The notes beneath the pieces were generated by a model, which was not told the origin of the DNA, did not search any database, and was given only the letters and a program-made list of their open reading frames with translations. Source: Rossellomorea aquimaris (GTDB lineage: Bacteria > Bacillota > Bacilli > Bacillales > Bacillaceae_B). Taken from it: 64,000 nucleotides of DNA. The stretch's first letter is position 1, and every line of letters starts with the position of its first letter. The stretch is taken from the NCBI RefSeq assembly GCF_001877785.1, contig NZ_MINN01000074.1:248001-312000 (forward strand), given 5' to 3'. A program made the position numbers and the translations under genes. Of the stretch, positions 61,457 to 64,000 are shown one piece after another.

Positions 61457-63685
61457 GTTTATAAGCTTGAAAAAATGATGATGAATCATTTTTGAAAATA
61501 TCCTTATTTGCAAAAGGTGCCTTTTTCCCCCTCCAGCCGGAAAGCAATTAAACCACATGACTTTCTTATCAAGACTGATAAAAGGGATTGGGGACGCAGG
61601 CTCTTCTACTATAAAATCGTGATCACCCAGATCATCATGTTTACATAGCATTCTTATCGTTGCCTTATTACTTGCATCCGATAGAATAGTTAACATTTTG
61701 AATGGTATGTCGCTCAACTTATCAACATTGACGATGATTTCCTCTTTGCATGCCAAGAGATCTTTATGAATCCTTCCCGAATCAGTTACAGGATACCATG
61801 TGAATTTCTTTATTGGACTTTTGTTGGAATCAATTACATCAATTCCCTGTTTTACAGAACCTTTCGTGTCAAGGAAGTCAATTAATTGATGGATGGGCTG
61901 GCCGGCATTGGTTTTTTTTCTGAAAAATGCATCATTTGCAACCAGGATGAACTTCCCTCTGGCTCGTGTCACAGCCACATTGATAAGCCTGTCGCTTCCT
62001 TTCTTTGTAAAGAGCGCACCAACCTTTTCATGTGCAGTCCCATCTACAGCATCGAAGACGATCATATCATTTTCAGATCCTTGAAAACCGTGAACTGTAG
62101 CAGCATAAAGATTGGTTTTGTTTTTCGGGAAGAAGGGTTCAATCAGTTCTTGAATCAGTAGATTATACCATCTTGCCTGCGCGCGATAGGGGGTGACGAT
62201 CCCTATTGAAATGTTGCGGTCATTCAGCGCCCTGATGACGAGAATCAAGGTGATAAAACTTGAAAAGATGTTCCATCTTGAGCCCCGGTCGGTAACTCCC
62301 CATTCTGATCCTTCCTCTAAAGAAAATAAAATACTTCCTTCTCCGGAGAATGGTTCACTTCCGAGAATGCCGTCTCTCATCTGTGCGGCATCTGGATGAT
62401 CGCCAACTCTGGAGTGATATATATGGCGGTTGGTAAATGCAGATATGCTCGGATGCATTCGCCTTTGTTCAGGAAGCAGCAGTAATTGAGGATGTCCGCT
62501 CCCTTTTTCAACCGAATCCGCTACTTTTGACAGGTGAAAGATATCATCCTTTAACCACTTTTCAGCTAATGGATGAAAGCTTCCTGCAATGGGAGGCAGC
62601 TGTTTGAAATCACCGCAAATGATGATATTTTTTGCCATCGTAGACGCAAATGCCACTTGAGGCACATAGGCCATACTTGCTTCATCCACAATGACGAGGT
62701 CGAATTCCTCCTCATATATGAGTGGGTCGATGGCCGCTTTACTCAGGGTGGTACCAATCACCATTGCATCATTAAGAAGCGTCCCTTCCTTTCTTTTCAG
62801 TTGTTCCTTCAGTTTTTGATAGTGTACTTCTAATTGGGATAATCGTTCTGAATCATAGCTTGAGAAGTTTAATGACAGCTTCTTTCTCAATCTCCTTCTA
62901 TACGTTTCCACTTTCCCCTTTTCTTCGGCAAGCTTCGGGTCCTGCTTTTCCAACAGCTGTATCACATTCAGATCAGTTATGTCATCCTGATATGATTTCC
63001 TGTTGATGCCGTATCGGATGACTTCTCCAGATTTCCAGCGGTCGTGAGCGGACAGGAAATGATATATTTCTTCTATTAATACATCAACAGCTGCATTGCT
63101 GTGAGACAATAGTAAAATGCGCCTGCCCTCTGAATAATGGTAAGAGGCAACACGGGCGAGTGTGTAAGTTTTACCGGTTCCCGGCGGCCCCCACAGATAG
63201 GTTACCGGATTGTATTTGCTCCTTAAGTAGGCTTCATGCAGTGTGCTTTTAATTGAAGCTTTGTTATGTGAAGTACATTTGGGCGGGACCATTATATCCC
63301 TGATTCTCAGGGCTTTATTATGTCTTTCTTTTGCTTCTTCAAGCCTTTCAATCAGCTTTTCAAGCAGTTCTCCCTGATCGTGAAAGAGCTGCCCTGATGT
63401 AATGGGGTCTCCGATAAACTGTTCGAACTCAATTACACACTCCCTTTCTTCCGAACTGATCACTGTTCCGGACACTTTTTTTCCCCGGGTTTCACACGTA
63501 ACCGTCCCTCCTTCAGGAATGGACACGGGATACACAAGGGTAAACCAGTAGATGAAAGCTGCGTCACCCTTCCTGAGGCATTTTCCTTCTTCTATAAAGA
63601 CCCCGGAAGAATCACGTTTTCTTAAATGCGCTATTTCTATCTCAAGAGCGGTCCTCCACTCTTCTATCAAAGATGTAATTTTCAT
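61436..63685 (-). CDS. Superfamily 1 DNA/RNA helicase (UPF1/DNA2-like AAA)
   Basis: 749 residues from ATG at 63685 behind AGGTGG; the frame is open 45 bases further upstream without a ribosome site. Walker A GPPGTGKT (166-173), an about 60-residue charged coiled insertion, DEAS-type motif II (VIVDEASMA), GDFKQLPP, LPEQRRMHPSISAF, TVHGFQGSENDMIVFD and NVAVTRARGKFILV define an SF1B helicase. The C-terminal 140 residues are unusual, with a basic end (HHHFFKLINKNARKV). No nuclease motif is seen. Role unknown; possibly DNA repair or RNA metabolism. No defence partner genes adjoin it. Confidence 0.85.
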   Translation of the reverse strand: MKITSLIEEWRTALEIEIAHLRKRDSSGVFIEEGKCLRKGDAAFIYWFTLVYPVSIPEGGTVTCETRGKKVSGTVISSEERECVIEFEQFIGDPITSGQLFHDQGELLEKLIERLEEAKERHNKALRIRDIMVPPKCTSHNKASIKSTLHEAYLRSKYNPVTYLWGPPGTGKTYTLARVASYHYSEGRRILLLSHSNAAVDVLIEEIYHFLSAHDRWKSGEVIRYGINRKSYQDDITDLNVIQLLEKQDPKLAEEKGKVETYRRRLRKKLSLNFSSYDSERLSQLEVHYQKLKEQLKRKEGTLLNDAMVIGTTLSKAAIDPLIYEEEFDLVIVDEASMAYVPQVAFASTMAKNIIICGDFKQLPPIAGSFHPLAEKWLKDDIFHLSKVADSVEKGSGHPQLLLLPEQRRMHPSISAFTNRHIYHSRVGDHPDAAQMRDGILGSEPFSGEGSILFSLEEGSEWGVTDRGSRWNIFSSFITLILVIRALNDRNISIGIVTPYRAQARWYNLLIQELIEPFFPKNKTNLYAATVHGFQGSENDMIVFDAVDGTAHEKVGALFTKKGSDRLINVAVTRARGKFILVANDAFFRKKTNAGQPIHQLIDFLDTKGSVKQGIDVIDSNKSPIKKFTWYPVTDSGRIHKDLLACKEEIIVNVDKLSDIPFKMLTILSDASNKATIRMLCKHDDLGDHDFIVEEPASPIPFISLDKKVMWFNCFPAGGGKRHLLQIRIFSKMIHHHFFKLINKNARKV

Positions 63686-63814
63686 TATACAACCACCTGC
63701 AGTTACAAAATCCACACAAAGTTTAATCATAACAATTCCCCTTGAACGTGTGAAGTTAAAATGCTGTACAAAAAAAAGAAACCGGAGTTTCCTCCAATTT
63801 CCTTTTGAGATAAG

Positions 63815-64000
63815 TTATAATTCCGTTGTCAAATTGCTCAGTTTGTCAGCAGACTGGGCCAATTGGGATATCGCCTGTGAGATTTCTTCGACAGCCCAGG
63901 AGATTTCTTTCATTTCTCCTTCAACCTTTTCGCTTTTAGTTTTACTTTGGTCGATCGAATCCACTATCCCTTCAAAAAACACATGGGCTTCATTAGTAGA
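63815..64000 (-). CDS. Methyl-accepting chemotaxis protein, 3' end only
   Basis: The last 61 residues of a protein running off the right edge: helical heptads FEGIVDSIDQSKTKSEKVEG and MKEISWAVEEISQAISQLAQSADKLSN are typical of the end of the MCP signalling domain. Stop TAA at 63815. A T-rich hairpin follows (about 63770-63805, GAAAC...GTTTC). Confidence 0.78.
   Translation of the reverse strand, partial: STNEAHVFFEGIVDSIDQSKTKSEKVEGEMKEISWAVEEISQAISQLAQSADKLSNLTTEL

Noticed and set aside
61436..63685. SF1 helicase as a defence gene
   Set aside because: No nuclease, restriction, toxin or reverse transcriptase gene adjoins it; neighbours are selD and a chemotaxis receptor.

Overview
The window reads as chromosomal DNA of an endospore-forming Bacillaceae species. 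Small acid-soluble spore protein genes (sspN, tlp, sspO, sspP) are present. The order alsT-parC-parE-yneT ... plsY-yneR-yneQ-yneP-tlp-sspN ... yneN-citB-sspO matches Bacillus subtilis as I remember it, and a B. subtilis-type dppABCDE-ykfABCD operon is present. The genus is inference; it could be a Rossellomorea-like marine or soil Bacillus. No phage, plasmid, CRISPR array, rRNA or tRNA gene was recognised.

Layout. 0-3.6 kb: a partial AIM24-type gene, a copy of a palindromic repeat, a tandem P-loop protein, then a sulfane-sulfur cluster (rhodanese plus three DsrE-like proteins) with two near-identical CsoR/CstR-type operators. 3.6-9.5 kb: DEAD-box helicase, exoA, small unknown genes, a ribbon-helix-helix regulator, and desKR without a desaturase gene beside it. 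9.7-17.2 kb: a TPP-riboswitch operon joining thiazole synthesis (tenI, thiO, thiS, thiG, thiF), salvage (tenA) and an ECF transporter (ykoEDC). 17.3-22.2 kb: cystine importer tcyP, a rhodanese/metallo-beta-lactamase protein, and guanine-riboswitch-controlled xpt-pbuX. 22.2-32.6 kb: a CodY-box operon dppABCDE-ykfABCD for peptide and cell-wall-peptide recycling, ending in a cytosolic class A beta-lactamase-like hydrolase. 32.6-36.9 kb: csbD, an AT-rich gene-poor stretch with decayed fragments and hairpins, an alpha/beta hydrolase, a PH-domain protein, a Staygreen homologue and a secreted protein. 37-43.2 kb: alsT and parEC (SOS box). 43.4-48 kb: yneT, then an OpuC-type osmolyte transporter with a sigma-B-like promoter and an NCS2 permease. 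48.2-57.5 kb: plsY, a CapA-family protein, yneRQP, spore genes, yneN, a composite palindromic repeat, citB with a CcpC box, and convergent sspO/sspP. 57.6-61.4 kb: selA, an Hsp20-like gene, a SelW-like gene and selD. 61.4-64 kb: an SF1 helicase and the end of a chemotaxis receptor.

The most notable result is the selenium locus. Both selD (60326-61378) and the SelW/Rdx-like gene (59934-60176) have an in-frame TGA exactly where the catalytic Sec/Cys belongs. Each TGA is followed by a SECIS-like hairpin, and selA lies next door. Standard ORF calling truncates selD and misses the SelW-like gene. selB and selC are not in the window.

Sulfur and selenium chemistry recurs: persulfide cluster, cystine uptake, rhodanese/MBL protein, thiamine sulfur carrier and Sec machinery. 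No single new multi-gene defence or biosynthetic system was found. The remaining oddities are regulatory sites, repeats and gene remnants.
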